A stretch of DNA of 64,000 nt from Streptomyces erythrochromogenes (GTDB lineage: Bacteria; Actinomycetota; Actinomycetes; Streptomycetales; Streptomycetaceae): contig NZ_CP108036.1 in assembly GCF_036170895.1 (NCBI RefSeq), positions 7,475,501-7,539,500 of the forward strand, in the 5' to 3' direction. Each line of letters begins with the position of its first letter. Position 1 is the first letter of the stretch. Below the pieces are notes generated by a model. That model saw only the letters and a program-made list of their open reading frames with translations. It had not been told where the DNA came from and did not search any database. This document shows positions 33,537 to 42,447 of the stretch, piece by piece. The position numbers and the translations under genes were made by a program.

Positions 33537-33752
33537 TCAGACGGCTTCGGTCGCGAAGAGCTCCAGGTGGGAGCAGTGCGGGCAGCGGTACGCCTCAATA
33601 CGGCGCCGGGGCCGGCCCAGCCGTTTGGCACCCCCGAACAAGCCGCGTTCCAACGGCCCGGCGATCCAACGGGCGTACCCCCGGGCCCCCTCGCCCGCAT
33701 CCTCGACGAAACCCGGCTCCAGGCCGACGCCACCGCAGTACGTACATCTCAT
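33537..33752 (-). CDS. Small zinc-ribbon protein (PF20097/DUF6487-like)
   Basis: 71 residues from ATG 33752 (an in-frame GTG at 33761 is possible). MRCTYCGGVGLEPGFVED at the start and YRCPHCSHLELFA at the end provide two CxxC knuckles, the pattern of a zinc-ribbon in which the two halves fold together. The middle is an amphipathic linker with GYARWIAGPLERGLFGG. Common in actinobacteria; function unknown. Confidence 0.8.
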   Translation of the reverse strand: MRCTYCGGVGLEPGFVEDAGEGARGYARWIAGPLERGLFGGAKRLGRPRRRIEAYRCPHCSHLELFATEAV

Positions 33753-33973
33753 CGAATCCACCGGACGAGTCTAAGAACCACCCGCCCCGCCCCACTGCCC
33801 CCCACCCCGCCTCACGCACCGCATGCCGCCTGTCAGGACGGTGGCGAGCAACAGAGCTGCCGAACTGCACCCGCACCACGCCCTGAGCCCCCGCCCCGTA
33901 CACGGCAGGACCGCGGAACGCCTCGGAACTTTCGTCCAAGACAACGGCCCGCGGCTTCGGCGAACCTGTACGC

Positions 33974-34804
33974 ATGCCCAGAGACGACGCGGGGGACGCA
34001 CCCCCGGAGCGCACTGCTCACCACCGCTGGGAGGTCGCCCGCCCCCACGGCGGAACCTCCCTCGACGGCGTACGGATGGCCGGCTACCGGGACCGTACGG
34101 GCAGCAGGCTGGACATGCAGGTGCTGCCGCAGCCCGCCGTGATCGTCGTCATCGGACTGGGAGCCGGCCCGATCACGGTGGAGTGCGCCTCAGGGCGCCG
34201 GCCCCTGAGAGGTCTCGTCGCCTCCCTGTCGCCACGTCCGGCCCGTATCCGCGGCGAGGGCGTCGAATGCGTCGAAGTGGCGTTGTCACCCCGGGCCGCC
34301 TACGCCCTGCTGGGCGTGTCCCCACTCGAACTGGACGGCTCCATCACCGGACTCGACGACCTCTGGGGGCGGCACGCCCGACTGCTGCGCGAGCAGCTGA
34401 CCGACACCGCATCCTGGCAGGAACGCCTCGCCCTCACGGAGGGATTCCTCAGACGCAGGGCCGCCGGAGCCCCGCCCATGGCGGCCGAGGTCGCCGCCAC
34501 CTGGGACGCCATCGTGGCCGGCCGCGGCCGAGTGCGCGTCGCCGACCTCGCCGCCTCCTGCGGATGGAGCCGCAAGCGGCTCTGGGCCAGGTTCAGCGCC
34601 CAGATCGGCCTGACCCCCAAACGCGCTGCCATGCTCGTCCGCTTCGACCACGCCGCTCGGGCACTCCTCGCCGGCGAGCGCGCCGGCGACGTCGCCGCTG
34701 CGTGCGGATACGCCGACCAGCCCCACCTCCACCGCGACATCCAGGCCCTCGCCGGATGCACGCCCGGTGCACTGGCCGGCCTGACCGCGTCCACCGAGCC
34801 CTGA
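33974..34804 (+). CDS. AraC-family transcriptional regulator
   Basis: 276 residues. N-terminal cupin-like sensing domain (about 20-150) and C-terminal double helix-turn-helix from about 180 (RVRVADLAASCGWSRKRLWARFSAQIGLTPKRAAMLVRFDHA ... DVAAACGYADQPHLHRDIQALAGCTPGAL). It lies 59 bases upstream of, and in the same direction as, an O-methyltransferase that it may control. Confidence 0.9.
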   Translation: MPRDDAGDAPPERTAHHRWEVARPHGGTSLDGVRMAGYRDRTGSRLDMQVLPQPAVIVVIGLGAGPITVECASGRRPLRGLVASLSPRPARIRGEGVECVEVALSPRAAYALLGVSPLELDGSITGLDDLWGRHARLLREQLTDTASWQERLALTEGFLRRRAAGAPPMAAEVAATWDAIVAGRGRVRVADLAASCGWSRKRLWARFSAQIGLTPKRAAMLVRFDHAARALLAGERAGDVAAACGYADQPHLHRDIQALAGCTPGALAGLTASTEP

Positions 34805-34863
34805 CCGCCCCTGTCCAGACCGATCGTGATCGGTCGACCCGAAGGAAGGAAACACGACCTGTG

Positions 34864-35907
34864 ATGAACACCGAGGCCCGAGCAGCACAGACGGCAGCAG
34901 GCCGGGAACTCGTCGTCCGGCTCGCGTTCGGGAGCATGGCCGCGCACACCCTGCGCGCGGCAGTCCGCCTGGAAGTCGTGGAACTGATCGGCGACGGACC
35001 GCGCACAGCAGCCGAGGCGGCTGTCGCAGCCGGAACCGCGCACCAGCCCATGACACGCCTGCTGCGCACCCTGACCGCCCTCGGCCTGCTCACGGAAGAC
35101 GCCCCCGACACGTTCTCGGTGACCCCGGCGGGCGCGCTTCTGGCCCCCGGTCACCCCGACTCCCTCGCGTCGTTCGTCCGCATGTTCACCGATCCGGCGA
35201 TCGTGCGCGCCTGGGAGCACCTGGAGACCAGCGTCCGTACGGGAGACACCGCGTTCGATTCCGTCTTCGGCACGGACTTCTTCAGCCATCTCGCCCGACA
35301 CCCCGAGCTCTCCACCGACTTCAACGCGGCAATGAGCCAGGCCACCTCCGAGACCGCCGCTGTCGTGCCGCGAGCCTTCGACTTCAGCCGGTTCACCTCG
35401 GTCACGGACATCGGCGGAGGCAACGGCACCCTCCTGGCCGCCGTCCTCGAAGCGCACCCCGGTCTCGCCGGCGTGCTCTTCGATACCGCCGACGGCCTCG
35501 CAGAAGCCGCGAAGACGCTGGCGCGGCACGGGCTGGAGGACCGCTGCTCCCTCAACGCCGGGGACTTCTTCCAGTCGGTCCCGCAGGGCTCGGACGTGTA
35601 CCTCCTGAAGAGCGTCCTGCACGACTGGACGGACGCCCAGGCGGCCACGATCCTGCGCCACTGCCGCCAGGTGCTGCCGCCTGGCGGCGTCGTCCTGATC
35701 GTGGAGCCCGTACTTCCGGAGGTCGTCGGTGCGGAGGACGAGGGCACCTACCTGAGCGACCTCAACATGATGGTGAACGTCGGCGGCAGGGAACGCACCC
35801 GCGCCGACTTCGAGGAGGTGTGCCGCCGGGCGGCCCTGCGCGTCACGTCGGTCACCCCGCTCGCCGACGCCGCCCCGTACTCCCTCATCGAAGCCGTGGC
35901 CGACTGA
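34864..35907 (+). CDS. O-methyltransferase, class I (acetylserotonin/plant OMT type)
   Basis: 347 residues from ATG 34864; an adjacent GTG at 34861 fits the AAGGAAGG ribosome site slightly better. N-terminal dimerisation winged helix (AAHTLRAAVRLEVVEL ... TRLLRTLTALGLL), then the SAM motif VTDIGGGNGTLLAAVLE (about 180-196), GDFFQSVPQGSDVYLLKSVLHDWTDAQA (His-Asp catalytic region) and RERTRADFEEVCRRA. It methylates a phenolic or enol hydroxyl of a small molecule. Close family members act in polyketide tailoring, but there is no PKS in the window. Probably in one unit with the upstream AraC gene. Confidence 0.92.
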   Translation: MNTEARAAQTAAGRELVVRLAFGSMAAHTLRAAVRLEVVELIGDGPRTAAEAAVAAGTAHQPMTRLLRTLTALGLLTEDAPDTFSVTPAGALLAPGHPDSLASFVRMFTDPAIVRAWEHLETSVRTGDTAFDSVFGTDFFSHLARHPELSTDFNAAMSQATSETAAVVPRAFDFSRFTSVTDIGGGNGTLLAAVLEAHPGLAGVLFDTADGLAEAAKTLARHGLEDRCSLNAGDFFQSVPQGSDVYLLKSVLHDWTDAQAATILRHCRQVLPPGGVVLIVEPVLPEVVGAEDEGTYLSDLNMMVNVGGRERTRADFEEVCRRAALRVTSVTPLADAAPYSLIEAVAD

Positions 35908-36011
35908 CCACGGACCCGCGCCGCCCGGAAACGGTCGACTCCGGGAGCGGCCTGCAAAGCCCAGGATCCCTTCACAACCGTCACGTGGTGCCGGCCCGCC
36001 GCGTCGGTGGT

Positions 36012-36389
36012 CTACATCGGTTCGACGAAAGGAACCCGCCACTGCGGGCGCGGGTCGGCGCCATAGGTCGTCCAGTACTCCCTCCCACGGACAATCCGTC
36101 CGTCGCGGACGGTCCAGAACGACGCCGCACGGAACACCCCGACGCCTTCATGCGGAACCTCGACCTCGGAGACGACCTCGTCACCTGCGGCGACGATCCG
36201 CAGCACCCGGATCGCCCAGCCCTCCGGATACTCACGGTTCACCGCAACATAGTTCTCCCTGCCCACGATGCGTTCACCGCTGACCGGCCACTCGACGACG
36301 GCATCCTCCGCGACCAGCCCGGCAACGCCATCCCAGTCCCGCGCCTGGATCCGGTCCCACAGCGCCTCCACCACTCTCGACGACTCCAT
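36012..36389 (-). CDS. SnoaL/NTF2-like polyketide-cyclase-fold protein
   Basis: 125 residues from ATG 36389. It has the NTF2-like plan: an N-terminal helix (VVEALWDRIQARDWDGVAGLVAEDAVVEWPVSGERIVGRENY) and four beta strands ending YWTTYGADPRPQWRVPFVEPM. SnoaL-like domains either isomerise/cyclise small molecules or bind unknown ligands. The start at 36410 adds seven residues with no better ribosome site. Confidence 0.85.
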   Translation of the reverse strand: MESSRVVEALWDRIQARDWDGVAGLVAEDAVVEWPVSGERIVGRENYVAVNREYPEGWAIRVLRIVAAGDEVVSEVEVPHEGVGVFRAASFWTVRDGRIVRGREYWTTYGADPRPQWRVPFVEPM

Positions 36390-36480
36390 GTGACACACCC
36401 TGCCACGCACCTACGACAGCGCAGTCGCGGCTGCGTGGCCCGAGCCTTTGCCGAGCGCACAACCCGGCCCCCGCCCCCTG

Positions 36481-37029
36481 TCAGCCCCCGCACGGGGAGA
36501 GGTTCGGCAAGGGTTCGCCGGGATCGGCCGGACGGCCCTCGGACAGCCAGAGGAGGTAATGCCGGAGGTCCTCCGCGAGGACTCCGTCGATGTACGCGAC
36601 GTACTCCCGGCCCCCGCCGGCCGCCTCGCGTTCCTCCGCCCGCTGCGAGACGGACCACGTACGGTCCAGGGCCGCGGGCCCGCTCCCGGCCCCGCTCCCT
36701 CCACCAGTCGCGGACACCTCCGCAGTCCAGTGGTCGTCACCGTCGCAGGCGTACCCGGCCATCGAGTCCTGCGCGACCGCGCCCAGCAGCGCCAGCGCCT
36801 GCGCCGTGTCACGGGGCTGCCGGTAGACGAACTCGGCGCCCCACTCGTCGTCGTAGAGCACGTGCACGGGGGCGATCAGCCGGCCCGTCCAGCAGTCGTC
36901 CGTCCCGGCCCCGTAGAACGACCCGGCACGTTGCGCCAGTCCCGTTCTGCCCAGCGTTCGGGGCGGGCCTACCCACGAGCCGTACTCGGCCGGCTCGCCC
37001 CTGCCCGTGTCGGCTCCCGTCTCCTTCAC
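36481..37029 (-). CDS. Hypothetical protein, unknown family
   Basis: 182 residues if started at GTG 37029. The region [56 protein letters not shown] and the ending [32 protein letters not shown] look like a folded cytosolic protein; I do not recognise the family. The frame is open back to 37125 but that would collide with the cold-shock gene start, so a shorter start is preferred. Confidence 0.5.
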   Translation of the reverse strand: MKETGADTGRGEPAEYGSWVGPPRTLGRTGLAQRAGSFYGAGTDDCWTGRLIAPVHVLYDDEWGAEFVYRQPRDTAQALALLGAVAQDSMAGYACDGDDHWTAEVSATGGGSGAGSGPAALDRTWSVSQRAEEREAAGGGREYVAYIDGVLAEDLRHYLLWLSEGRPADPGEPLPNLSPCGG

Positions 37030-37123
37030 TCTCCAGTGGTGTTTCGCCTGTGCGGGGTGGGGGAGTAACGGGTTGCTGCCGGCCGCGGTGTGCGCGGACC
37101 GGGGCAGATCGGGAAGGCGTGTC

Positions 37124-37327
37124 ATGGCTCAGGGAACTGTGAAGTGGTTCAACGCGGAGAAGGGGTTCGGGTTCATTGCGCCGGATGACGGTACTCCGGA
37201 CGTGTTCGTGCATTTCTCCGAGATCGATGCGGCCGGGTTCCGGTCGCTGGAGGAGAACCAGCGGGTGGAGTTCACCACCGGCCAGGGCCCCAAGGGCCCC
37301 CAGGCGCAGCAGGTCCGCCCCATCTGA
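37124..37327 (+). CDS. Cold-shock domain protein
   Basis: 67 residues, typical CspA size. RNA-binding motifs RNP1 KGFGFI (13-18) and RNP2 VFVHF (27-31) are intact. It binds single-stranded nucleic acid and acts as an RNA chaperone; Streptomyces genomes have several such genes and this one need not be cold-induced. Its 5' region contains no recognisable long leader, since the upstream frame on the other strand may be a gene. Confidence 0.95.
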   Translation: MAQGTVKWFNAEKGFGFIAPDDGTPDVFVHFSEIDAAGFRSLEENQRVEFTTGQGPKGPQAQQVRPI

Positions 37328-37492
37328 TCCGGATCCCGCCTGACCGCTGCTGCGGAACCCGGCCCCGGCCCGCACCTGTCCCGTCTGCGGGAACCTCTTC
37401 ACCGGATCGGGAAGCTGGAGGGGTTGCGGGGCCGGCCCGGAGCAGCCCCTTCCAGCTGACCCGGGAAGCTGTCCCCCGCACCGGGCGGGCCC

Positions 37493-38131
37493 TCAGGGCC
37501 GGCGCCCGGCCCAGGCCACCAGCCGGTCGATGGCCGGGGCCCCGGGGTCCAAGGCCACCACTTCTGCGAAGGGGATCCGCCCGCCGCGGGTTTCGGCCGG
37601 CAGCGCGCGGCGTACGACGCCGATCACACGCTCGATGAGAGCCGGGTCCCAGTCCGGCTCCTGCCCGGTCGCCCTGGCCAGGTCCCAGGTGTGCACCGTG
37701 AGTTCGTGGGTGTAGACGGCCGCGGCGGCCGCGCCCGGCAGGACGCCCATCGGCAGGCGCAGCTGCCGGCCGAGGATGCCCGGATCCGCCCACACCTCCG
37801 CGACCTCGCGGGCGCCCGGCACCCAGGCCGCCGCCCATGCGCCGTCGGCGATCTCGTCGGCGAAGGACGGGACGCTGAACGGGTCCTCGCCGCGCCCGAT
37901 CACCGAGATCCGGCGGACGACGCCGACGAGGTGGCTCGACAGCCGCCGGACATCGAACTCCTCGCAGGGGGTCGGGGCGTCGTACTGGTCGGGCCGGACG
38001 GCGGCTAGCGTACGGCCCGCCAGCTCGACGGCCGCGGCGAGGTCGGTCCGCGGATCGACGGAGAAGGGGGCGGCGGCGACGGCACCGGGGGAGTCGGACG
38101 GGGGCTCGATGAGCTGCTCGGTCTTGTTCAT
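37493..38131 (-). CDS. TIGR03086-type DinB-like metal-binding protein
   Basis: 212 residues from ATG 38131. Four-helix DinB/maleylpyruvate-isomerase-like fold: PTPCEEFDVRRLSSHLVGVVRR (first metal histidine in SHLVG), then VYTHELTVHTWDLARATGQEPDWD (H-x4-H/H-x-W-D-L-A pair) and a final VDPL-like ending ALDPGAPAIDRLVAWAGRRP. These proteins bind a divalent metal and probably catalyse a thiol- or mycothiol-dependent reaction. It is divergent from a WYL regulator, with a small palindrome between them. Confidence 0.87.
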   Translation of the reverse strand: MNKTEQLIEPPSDSPGAVAAAPFSVDPRTDLAAAVELAGRTLAAVRPDQYDAPTPCEEFDVRRLSSHLVGVVRRISVIGRGEDPFSVPSFADEIADGAWAAAWVPGAREVAEVWADPGILGRQLRLPMGVLPGAAAAAVYTHELTVHTWDLARATGQEPDWDPALIERVIGVVRRALPAETRGGRIPFAEVVALDPGAPAIDRLVAWAGRRP

Positions 38132-38147
38132 GGGTTCATCCTGTAAG

Positions 38148-38166
38148 CAGAAGTGGCCATCTTCTG
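38148..38166. promoter_or_regulatory. Palindrome between DinB-like and WYL genes
   Basis: CAGAAG (38148-38153), a 7-nt TGGCCAT spacer, and CTTCTG (38161-38166). It is positioned 17 bases upstream of the DinB-like start and could be the regulator's site. It differs in sequence from the 14.5-kb WYL operator, so the two regulators would not cross-read. Confidence 0.45.
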
Positions 38167-38228
38167 GCCTGTTTTCCGAAGAGAATGAAAGGTGGCGACG
38201 CGGCACCCCCGAAGGAGGAAAAGGGCAC

Positions 38229-39200
38229 ATGAGAGCCGACCGGCTGGTGGCGACCCTGCTCTTCCTCCAAGAACGCGGCCGCGTCACCGTCCCCGAAGTG
38301 GCCGCCGAACTGGAGGTGTCCGAGCGCACCGCGCGCCGAGATCTGGAGGCCCTGGCCGCAGCCGGCATCCCCGTCTACTCGCAGCGCGGCCGCGGAGGCG
38401 GCTGGTCCCTCGTCGGCGGGGCCCGTACCGACCTCACCGGACTGACCGCCGACGAGACCCGGGCGCTCTTCCTCGCCACCGGCCCCCTGTCGGCCACCCC
38501 CGAACTGCGCACCACGCTGCGCAAGCTGGTCCGTGCCCTGCCGCCGACCATGCGGGCGCAGGCCCAAGCCGCGACCCGCGCGGGTGTCGTCGACGCCACG
38601 GACTGGTCCCGCAACGCCGTCACCGCCGATGCCGCCCACCGCTCCGCGCTCCAGGGCGCCGTCGTGGACGGGATCCGCGTCCGCCTCGGGTACGCGGGCA
38701 TCGGCAAACCAGTCGGCGAACGCACCGTCGACCCCCTCGGGCTCGTGGCCAAGGCGGGCGTGGACTACCTGGTCGCCGGTACGGACAAGGGCCTGCGCAC
38801 CTTCCGCCTCAGCCGGGTCACCTCCGTCGAGCCGACCGGCGAACCGGTGGTCCGGCCGCCCGACTTCGACCTCGCCACGGCGTGGCGGACGCTGTCCGGA
38901 GCCTTCCAGGACGGCATGCACGCGGTGACCGCCCGGGCCCGCGTCCACCCCGACACGCTGGCGCTGCTGCAACGGTTCCTCGGCGGCCGCGTGCGCGTCG
39001 GCGGTCCGCTGCCCGACGGCTGGACCGAGGTGTGGGTCGACGGCCCGGCCGCCAAGGCCCTGGCAGGACATCTGGCCGGGCTGGGAGCGGGGGTCGAGGT
39101 GCTGGAGCCGCCGGAGGTGCGGCAGTGGCTGGCCCGGATCGCCGCCGAACTCACGGGGATGTACGCGGGGGAGGAGCCGCACGCACCCCACGGCCGGTAG
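38229..39200 (+). CDS. WYL-domain transcriptional regulator
   Basis: 323 residues. Winged helix (RADRLVATLLFLQERGRVTVPEVAAELEVSERTARRDLEALAAAGIPVYSQRGRGGGWSL, 2-61), WYL domain (VRLGYAGIGKPVGERTVDPLGLVAKAGVDYLVAG) and WCX C-terminus. A paralogue of the gene at 14527 (same start RADRL, same overall plan, moderate identity). GGAGG lies 12 nt before the ATG 38229. Divergent partner: the DinB-like gene. Confidence 0.92.
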   Translation: MRADRLVATLLFLQERGRVTVPEVAAELEVSERTARRDLEALAAAGIPVYSQRGRGGGWSLVGGARTDLTGLTADETRALFLATGPLSATPELRTTLRKLVRALPPTMRAQAQAATRAGVVDATDWSRNAVTADAAHRSALQGAVVDGIRVRLGYAGIGKPVGERTVDPLGLVAKAGVDYLVAGTDKGLRTFRLSRVTSVEPTGEPVVRPPDFDLATAWRTLSGAFQDGMHAVTARARVHPDTLALLQRFLGGRVRVGGPLPDGWTEVWVDGPAAKALAGHLAGLGAGVEVLEPPEVRQWLARIAAELTGMYAGEEPHAPHGR

Positions 39201-39297
39201 CCGATGGCTTCGGACGCCTTGCGCGCCGCAGCCAGGCAGCCGGCCAGGCGGCGGCGCGGACCGGGGGCCGCGCCCGCGTGCCCGCCGGGACGGTGTG

Positions 39298-39876
39298 TCA
39301 GACCACGGCGAGCCGGTCCACCAGGAGCTTTACCCTCCGCTCGGTGTCCTCCGGCGGCAGCCGTCCCGCCCGGGTCAGGGTGGCCAGCCCGTGCAGGGCT
39401 GCCCAGAACACCTCGGTGAACAGTCCCGGGTGGACGCCGTCCCCGGCGACGTCGCCGAGGCTTTCCAACAGGGCGGCGAACGCGTCCTTCAGCGGCTGCG
39501 GGGTGTCCTCGTGCGCGAACGCCAGGCCGCCGTCGAGCTGGAACATGGCGTCGTAGACAGCCGGGTTGCATTCGGCGAACTCGAGGTAGGTGCGGGCGAG
39601 GGCGGTGGCCCGGGTGCGGGGGCCGTCCGCGGCGGAGGCCGCGGCCCGTACTGCCGAGGCCATCTCGGCGGCGCCCTCGAGGGCGACGGCGCCGATGATC
39701 TCGCGCTTGCCGCGGAAGTGGCTGTAGAGGACGGGCTGGCTGTATTCGATGCGCTCGGCGAGGCGGCGGGTGGTGACCGCGTCCCAGCCCTGTTGCTCGG
39801 CGAGTTCGCGGGCTGTCGCCACGATGAGGCGCTCGCGGTCCGCCCGTTCGCGCTGCTTGCGTTCCTGTACCGACAT
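39298..39876 (-). CDS. TetR-family transcriptional regulator
   Basis: 192 residues. The N-terminal helix-turn-helix is LIVATARELAEQQGWDAVTTRRLAERIEYSQPVLYSHFRGKREIIGAVA (about 17-65). The ligand domain has the WHG-type C-terminal helix (HGLATLTRAGRLP). It probably represses the divergent DUF1772 gene and itself. Two CTAGC-based palindromes lie in the 91-base spacer. Confidence 0.93.
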   Translation of the reverse strand: MSVQERKQRERADRERLIVATARELAEQQGWDAVTTRRLAERIEYSQPVLYSHFRGKREIIGAVALEGAAEMASAVRAAASAADGPRTRATALARTYLEFAECNPAVYDAMFQLDGGLAFAHEDTPQPLKDAFAALLESLGDVAGDGVHPGLFTEVFWAALHGLATLTRAGRLPPEDTERRVKLLVDRLAVV

Positions 39877-39885
39877 GATTCGATC

Positions 39886-39949
39886 CTAGCACTGCTAGAC
39901 AATCGAGCGGCAGTAGTACTAGCGTTGCCTCATCGGCTAGCAACGCTAG
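39886..39949. promoter_or_regulatory. Twin TetR operators
   Basis: First site: CTAGCA-C-TGCTAG (39886-39898). Second site: CTAGCGTTGC (39919-39928) and GCAACGCTAG (39940-39949), a perfect 10-bp repeat with an 11-nt centre. Both use the half-site CTAGC(A/G), so one protein probably binds both, one near each divergent start. Confidence 0.7.
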
Positions 39950-39967
39950 ATTTCAGGAGGGGTCGTC

Positions 39968-40414
39968 ATGCTCAACGCGCTCGAGGTCTTCACCATCGTG
40001 GTCGTCGGCGTGATGGTGGGGGTGGAGTTCTCCGTCGCCTTCGTCATCAACCGGATCCTCAACGCCCTTCCCGAGGACAGCGGCCAACTCGGCCGCTCCC
40101 ACGGGGGCCGGATGCTCGGCGCCGTGATGCCCGTCTGGTACATCGCCTCGCTCGCCCTCGTCGCGGTCTGGGCCGTCGCCGGATGGCACCGCCCCGGCGC
40201 CGGCCTCGTCGTCACCGCAGGCGCGCTGCTGATCCTCAGCGTGGTCATGTCGCTCCTGCTGCTCGTCCCGATCAACAACCGGGGCAAGACCTGGACCCCT
40301 GAGAACCGGCCTGCCGACTGGAAGGAGCAGATGAACCGCTGGGAGCGCTACCACTACGTCCGCGTCGCCGTCATCATCGGCGCCTTCGCCCTGCTGGCCG
40401 CCGCCCTCACCTGA
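39968..40414 (+). CDS. DUF1772-like integral membrane protein
   Basis: 148 residues and four predicted helices: LEVFTIVVVGVMVGVEFSVAFVI, MLGAVMPVWYIASLALVAVWAV, GLVVTAGALLILSVVMSLLLLVPI and a final YVRVAVIIGAFALLAAAL. The loop PINNRGKTWTPENRPADWKEQMNRWERYH is the hallmark of DUF1772 (anthrone-oxygenase-like membrane proteins). AGGAGG lies 7 nt before the ATG 39968. Controlled by the neighbouring TetR by layout. Confidence 0.88.
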   Translation: MLNALEVFTIVVVGVMVGVEFSVAFVINRILNALPEDSGQLGRSHGGRMLGAVMPVWYIASLALVAVWAVAGWHRPGAGLVVTAGALLILSVVMSLLLLVPINNRGKTWTPENRPADWKEQMNRWERYHYVRVAVIIGAFALLAAALT

Positions 40415-40524
40415 TACCGCCGCGGCCCCCGACACGCACCGCCTCGCCCTGTGTGCCGACAGCTCCTGCCCCGTCGGGGCGAGCCGGAGAGGCCATCGGA
40501 TCCGGACTCCGCGTCCCGAGGCCG

Positions 40525-40744
40525 CGCGGCCGGTCTGGGCGATTGCGGTGTAGGAGCGCAGGTCGGAGTGCCGGGTCGGTATCTTCCACCGGTTCAGAGC
40601 GTCCGTGGCGGTGTACGGCCGGCCGATCTCGCCCCCGGCGACGAGGCGCACGACACGCTGTTGCACGTCGCTCAGGCCGCCGAAGGACCGGGGCGGTTCC
40701 GCGGGCTCGCCCGGGAAGGCGAGCGTGAACAGCGCATGCGCCAG
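40525..40744 (-). pseudogene. Remnant of an unidentified protein
   Basis: The minus strand has a coherent stretch: LAHALFTLAFPGEPAEPPRS then FGGLSDVQQRVVRLVAGGEI, and NRWKIPTRHSDLRSYTAIAQ. The Phe-x-x-Leu-(S/T)-x-x-Q-Q-R-V-V pattern looks like the middle of an actinobacterial hypothetical protein. It has no start of its own, and the open frame continues antisense into the DUF1772 gene, so it must be a fragment. The rest of the 40415-40838 gap has no other feature I can support. Confidence 0.4.
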
Positions 40745-40838
40745 GCAGGACCCGGCCGAGGGGCACCCGCCGCCGGAACGGCACGGATCCATGCGCTCCC
40801 ACGCCCGATCCGTCACCGCACCCCGGCGTGCCACAAGA

Positions 40839-42164
40839 TCAATGATCCGTCAGGCCCGGCCTCACGCAGGCGAGCGCCCTGCGGACCTCGCTGACCGGGT
40901 CGGTCTCGTGGTACGGCCGCTCGCTGGTCTCGATGTGGTCAAGGAACTCCTGGTACCGCACCGCGTACGCGAGATGGAACAGCGGCTCGACCAGTTCCAG
41001 CGCGCGTTCCGGCGCCGAGCCGGGTACGTGCTCCCGCCATGCCCGCGCCCACACCTCGGCGATCTGCGTCCATCGTTCCCCGTCCACGTACTGACGCGGG
41101 CGCAGCCCGTCCAGGGCCGGGTGACCGAACGCGGAGTCGGCGTAGTCCACGATCACCGCCAGGGTGCCGTCGGAACGCCAGTTGCCGGGGTGGAAGTCGC
41201 CGTGGACCAGGGTGTTCGGCAGCCCGCAGGCCGTCAGCTCCTCGACCAGCGCGGGGAGCCGCGCGGCGAGCGCCCGGGCGGCCGCCAGTTCCTCGGCCGT
41301 CAGCCGGTCCCCGGGCTGCTCCCCAGCCCCGTCGGGCCCCGGCCCGGGCGACGTCGCCCGCTCGGCCACGAGCCGGTCGAGCAGTGCGTTCACGTGGGCG
41401 ACCAGCGTGGGCAGGGTACGGTCCCGAAGTCCGGCCGCGGCGGCCCGGCCGTCGGCGGCCAAGGCCGCCTGGGCGGCGACCAACCGGGGCACCACGGCGA
41501 CGACCTCCTCGGCGGACGGGCGCCAGAGGTCCTCACCGGACACGTGGTCGAGCAGCAGCCGGCCGTGTTCCGGGGCGGAGCCGAGGACGGTCGGCACCAG
41601 CGTGGGGTCGACGGAGCCGAGCAGCGCGATCACCAGGCCCTCCGGGGCGTTGAAGGCGGGGTTGACCGTCTTCAGCCAGGCTTCGCCGCCGTCGGCGGTG
41701 TGGAAGCGGAAGAGGCCGGACAGGTTCCACGTCCGGACCTGTTCGGGCCGGCCGGCGGCAGGCCGGCCCGCTTCGTCCAGCATCTCCTCGGCCCAGTCGA
41801 GGGCCTCCCGCAGTCCCGCAGTCGTGGCCCAGCCGGCCCGGCGCTCGGCCGGTCCCAGCAACGCGGCGACGTCCGGCGTCACCTGACGCGGTGTCGAGCC
41901 GGCCGGCCGCTCCAGCGCCTCGACGTGGTAGAGCACGTGCCCGCCGTGCCCGCTGCTGCCGTCGCTCGGCGCGTGGGCGAGCCGGAGCACCACCACGGGC
42001 ACCCCCAGCTCCTGCGAAACCCGCTCGACAACGGGCGCGGCGGACGACCACCAACCCCCGTCCACCTCGTACGGGCCCAGCAGGCCGAAGTACTCGCCCC
42101 CGTGGGTGAGGTGGATGCCGACCGTACGACCGCTCGCCTTCTGCATCCGGGCAAGCTCTCTCAT
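40839..42164 (-). CDS. Aminoglycoside-phosphotransferase-like (APH) family protein
   Basis: 441 residues from ATG 42164. The C-terminal kinase-like half has the catalytic loop LVHGDFHPGNW (320-329; D323, N328) and the metal Asp in VIVDYADSAFGHPALD (D340), with a likely ATP lysine in EAWLKTV (K165). The N-terminal 120 residues (GGEYFGLLGPYEVDGGWWSS ... VVVLRLAHAP ... VLYHVEAL) are a separate alpha/beta domain of the kind fused to APHs in Streptomyces, apparently NUDIX-like in position but without a Nudix box. It probably phosphorylates a small molecule; do not assume drug resistance. Confidence 0.87.
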   Translation of the reverse strand: MRELARMQKASGRTVGIHLTHGGEYFGLLGPYEVDGGWWSSAAPVVERVSQELGVPVVVLRLAHAPSDGSSGHGGHVLYHVEALERPAGSTPRQVTPDVAALLGPAERRAGWATTAGLREALDWAEEMLDEAGRPAAGRPEQVRTWNLSGLFRFHTADGGEAWLKTVNPAFNAPEGLVIALLGSVDPTLVPTVLGSAPEHGRLLLDHVSGEDLWRPSAEEVVAVVPRLVAAQAALAADGRAAAAGLRDRTLPTLVAHVNALLDRLVAERATSPGPGPDGAGEQPGDRLTAEELAAARALAARLPALVEELTACGLPNTLVHGDFHPGNWRSDGTLAVIVDYADSAFGHPALDGLRPRQYVDGERWTQIAEVWARAWREHVPGSAPERALELVEPLFHLAYAVRYQEFLDHIETSERPYHETDPVSEVRRALACVRPGLTDH

Positions 42165-42273
42165 CCGGCCCCGTCCGCGCGACCCATTTTCCGCCCCTCC
42201 CGATGAGTCGCCGCCGGAGCGCGTCCGAGAGCCGGCCTCAACCGCACAGGGTGCACCCGGGTGCGGCAATCAC

Positions 42274-42396
42274 AGGTCGATCCGCTCACGTCTCGTCACC
42301 CGCCCGCCCAGGGCTCAGGGTTCGCTTCCCTCGCCACCCCCGACGGTGAGCCGGCCCCGCTCGTTCCCACCACGTACGGCGCGGTCGAAGGAGCCG
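42274..42396 (+). pseudogene. Truncated duplicate of the 30.5-kb methyltransferase leader and start
   Basis: Bases 42274-42325 match the untranslated leader of the methyltransferase (about 30463-30516), and 42329-42396 match its codons 7-28 (about 30593-30660), including TPDGEPAPLVPTTYG. The bases that in the intact gene lie between these two parts (about 77, with the ribosome site and start codon) are absent. After 42396 the similarity ends. It is therefore a broken copy, not a gene. Confidence 0.8.
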
Positions 42397-42447
42397 TGGG
42401 CGGGTGTGGCGGAACGCCTGGAGGGCGCCGCCCCCCGGACGGGCGTC

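Noticed and set aside
34864..36389. Polyketide tailoring cluster (O-methyltransferase plus SnoaL-like gene)
   Set aside because: The two genes are convergent, 105 bases apart, and there is no PKS, NRPS or cyclase nearby.
40839..42164. Aminoglycoside resistance gene
   Set aside because: The kinase motifs are real, but the N-terminal domain and overall divergence do not match known resistance enzymes, so I call it only APH-like.
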